A DNA stretch of 64,000 nucleotides from Fodinicola acaciae (GTDB lineage Bacteria > Actinomycetota > Actinomycetes > Mycobacteriales > HKI-0501): contig NZ_WOTN01000003.1 of NCBI RefSeq assembly GCF_010993745.1, positions 1,240,001-1,304,000 of the forward strand, given 5' to 3'. A model generated the notes under the pieces. The model was given only the letters and a program-made list of their open reading frames with translations, ran no database searches and was not told the origin of the DNA. The position numbers were made by a program, and so were the translations under genes. Positions 62,124 through 64,000 of the stretch are shown piece after piece; position 1 is the first letter of the stretch, and each line of letters begins with the position of its first letter.

Positions 62124-64000
62124 GGCAGCACCGCCTCCACCGTCGTGCCGCCGCCGAGTGCGCTGTCGACCAGCAGTTTTCCGCCGACCGCCGCGACCCG
62201 ATCGGTGAGCCCGACCAGTCCGGATCCCGGGCCGACGCGCGCACCGCCGCGGCCGTCGTCCATCACGCGTACGCGCAGACAGCCGTCCGCCTGGCCAACG
62301 GACAGCGCGATCCGGTCGGCGGCGGCGTGCTTGACCGCGTTGGCGATCGCCTCGCTGGCCACGTAATAGGCGGTTGTCACGACGTCGTCCGGCAGGTCGC
62401 CGGGCGGCAGGTCGACGCGTACGTCCACCGGACTGCTGCGGGTCAGCGCGGCGAGCGCTGGACCGAGACCATCGTCGAGGCTGCTCGGGCGCAGGCCGTG
62501 CGCGATCTGCCGCAGCTCGGCGACCGCCGTGCCCAGCTCGGCGACGGCCTCGTCGATCAGGCCATCGACCTCGACACTGCCGTCGTCCAGGTGGCGCTGC
62601 GCCAACCGGAGCGTCATGCCGAGCGCGACCAGCCGCTGCTGCGCGCCGTCATGCAGGTCGCGCTCCAACCTCCGCCGCTCCTGATAGCCGACATGCAGCA
62701 GCCGCGCGCGACTGGATTCGACCGCGCGCAAGGCGTTCGCCAGTTCCAGGCGCAGCCGCACGACCTCGACGATCAGCGCGGCCGCGGCGGCGATCTCACG
62801 CAGCAGCTCGCGCGAGGCGGCGCCGGCCAGCAGGCCGATCCGCTGGCCGCCGAGCATGATCGGCGCGTGGCCGTCGACCTCCGGCATCGCGGCGCCATTG
62901 GCATCGACGAACTCCGACTCGCCAGGCAGCACGTAACCGACGCGCAGCGACGGATCGCGCATGGCCACACGCAACACGTCTTCCAGCTGCTCCGGCCGCG
63001 CCGTGCCGGCGTTGGTGCCCTGCCGGAGGTTGTCGAGCGCGGCCAGCGCGGCGCGGCGCAGCGGATAGAGGCGCCGGTCGACCTGCCGTTGCAGGCCGGC
63101 GCGCAGCGGACTCAGCGCGACCGCGCACAACGCGGTGGCACCGGCCGCCGCGACGGCGGACGTACGGCCGAGAATCAGGCCGCCGGCAAAGGATACTGCG
63201 CTGAAGATCGCCAGCAGCGCGGCGGTGAGCAGGCCGTACGTGACCGCCGCGCTGATCGCCTTGTCGACGTCGTAGAGGTCGTGCCGGAGCACCGCGATGG
63301 TGGTCGCGGCCGGTACGGCCAGATAGGTCGCGGCGAGGCCAACCAGCACGAACTCGTCGGGCCGGCCGAGCACCGCGTATCCGGTCCAGCACAGCAACAG
63401 CGTCGCCGGCAGGAAGCCGCCGGCCAGCGCGAACCACTTCAGCTGCGCTCGCCGTACGGCGTCGGCGCGCCGATAGCGCAGCACCATCGACACCGCCGCG
63501 GCGACGAGGAAACCCAGCAACGTAGGCAAAAGTACGGCCGCACCGGCGACCGCCACAGTGGACATCGGCTGGCCGTTCTCGTACGGCGGCCGATATGAGC
63601 CGGGGTCGAGCGCGATGACCAGCTGGATCGCCAGCGCGTCGGCGAGCAGCGCGGCGATCCCCCAGCGCCAGCGACGGCTCGGCAGCCGGCCGTCCGGCAG
63701 GAACAGCACCAGCAGGACCACCGGCACGTACCACCAGACCCAGTCGCCCTGCAGCGCCGCGACCAGCCACGACCACTCGGCCACCCGCCCGGCGGCGCTG
63801 ACCGACAGGTATGTGTCGCCGGCGGCGACCGCGATCGGCGTGAGGCCGATCCAGCACAGCAACGCGCCGACCGGATTCGCCGGCCGGAGCCGCGCGACGA
63901 GCAGGCCGAGGAACGTCGAGACCGCGCCTATTGCGGCGGCGCCACCGACATAGCCGATCGCGTCGGCGGTCGGTGCGTACGTGAGCAGCCAGATGCCGAC
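62111..64000 (-). CDS. Sensor histidine kinase (HisKA_3 type, start beyond window)
   Basis: 629 residues are visible and the frame is open to the window edge, so the N-terminus is missing. Seven or more membrane helices occupy the visible N-terminal half. A GAF-like region follows. The dimerisation/phosphotransfer motif is YQERRRLERDLHDGAQQRLV (acceptor His), with N-box ASEAIANAVKHA and G-box VMDDGRGGARVGPGSGLVGL. NarL-type kinases of this form sense membrane or extracellular cues in actinomycetes. It would phosphorylate the adjacent response regulator. Confidence 0.93.
   Translation of the reverse strand, partial: VGIWLLTYAPTADAIGYVGGAAAIGAVSTFLGLLVARLRPANPVGALLCWIGLTPIAVAAGDTYLSVSAAGRVAEWSWLVAALQGDWVWWYVPVVLLVLFLPDGRLPSRRWRWGIAALLADALAIQLVIALDPGSYRPPYENGQPMSTVAVAGAAVLLPTLLGFLVAAAVSMVLRYRRADAVRRAQLKWFALAGGFLPATLLLCWTGYAVLGRPDEFVLVGLAATYLAVPAATTIAVLRHDLYDVDKAISAAVTYGLLTAALLAIFSAVSFAGGLILGRTSAVAAAGATALCAVALSPLRAGLQRQVDRRLYPLRRAALAALDNLRQGTNAGTARPEQLEDVLRVAMRDPSLRVGYVLPGESEFVDANGAAMPEVDGHAPIMLGGQRIGLLAGAASRELLREIAAAAALIVEVVRLRLELANALRAVESSRARLLHVGYQERRRLERDLHDGAQQRLVALGMTLRLAQRHLDDGSVEVDGLIDEAVAELGTAVAELRQIAHGLRPSSLDDGLGPALAALTRSSPVDVRVDLPPGDLPDDVVTTAYYVASEAIANAVKHAAADRIALSVGQADGCLRVRVMDDGRGGARVGPGSGLVGLTDRVAAVGGKLLVDSALGGGTTVEAVLPCAS

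Noticed and set aside
1-64000. tRNA, rRNA, riboswitch or integrase attachment sites
   Set aside because: No cloverleaf, rRNA segment, known riboswitch core or integrase gene could be identified on either strand by reading; a covariance-model scan would be needed to exclude small RNAs.

Overview
The window is high-GC DNA from an actinomycete. Stop-to-start overlaps are tight, GTG and TTG starts are frequent, and several families are typical of the group: an XRE regulator with DUF5753 paired with a DUF397 gene, Ser/Thr kinases and FHA proteins, a fused CydDC exporter, and a SulP-carbonic anhydrase fusion. I cannot name the species. There are no rRNA or tRNA genes, no CRISPR array and no intact insertion sequence. 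I annotate 48 protein genes (two cut by the window edges), one pseudogene, and a set of hairpins, operators and repeat families.

Layout. 1-6 kb: a 5'-truncated HTH protein, a PLP deaminase or desulfhydrase, a DUF885 metallopeptidase-like protein, MazG and a SurA-like lipoprotein. 6-13 kb: a Ser/Thr kinase fused to FHA-like and EccC-like segments, a 1.2-kb gene-free convergent region, a second, atypical kinase, and a CPA2 cation/proton antiporter. 13-16 kb: a three-gene unit headed by a ribosomal protein uL11 paralogue, then an epimerase and a cupin. 16-24 kb: a flavoprotein / membrane protein / FHA operon, then mfd. 24-30 kb: a complete cydA-cydB-cydDC respiratory operon behind a double palindromic operator. 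30-39 kb: a GT-C-like membrane protein, a LuxR-type regulator, PEP carboxylase, small secreted proteins, a DUF559 pseudogene, and the XRE/DUF397 pair. 39-49 kb: a MarR regulator with its divergent membrane protein, an APS kinase, SulP-carbonic anhydrase, a kinase-like protein, a LysR/MFS pair, a threonine dehydratase-like enzyme and a sugar transporter.

49-61.5 kb is a cell-surface polysaccharide locus. A WecG/TagA glycosyltransferase and a secreted beta-propeller are transcribed leftward. Eight translationally coupled genes run rightward: an O-antigen ligase-like polymerase, a phosphotransferase-like kinase, a sulfotransferase, two Wzz-like chain-length proteins (one with a BY-kinase-like domain lacking a P-loop), a GT2, a Wzx flippase and a ParB-like/methyltransferase fusion. 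Together they suggest synthesis, sulfation, export and length control of an extracellular glycan. A NarL-type two-component system faces the end of this operon.

The first 14 kb carry unusual intergenic repeats. One is a module of about 80-110 bp with a C-rich hairpin, sitting just behind stop codons. The other is a family of GCATGG...CGTGCG palindromes, once in an eight-unit tandem block and once as inverted copies bracketing about 800 bp of apparently non-coding DNA. These families are not seen in the right-hand 50 kb.
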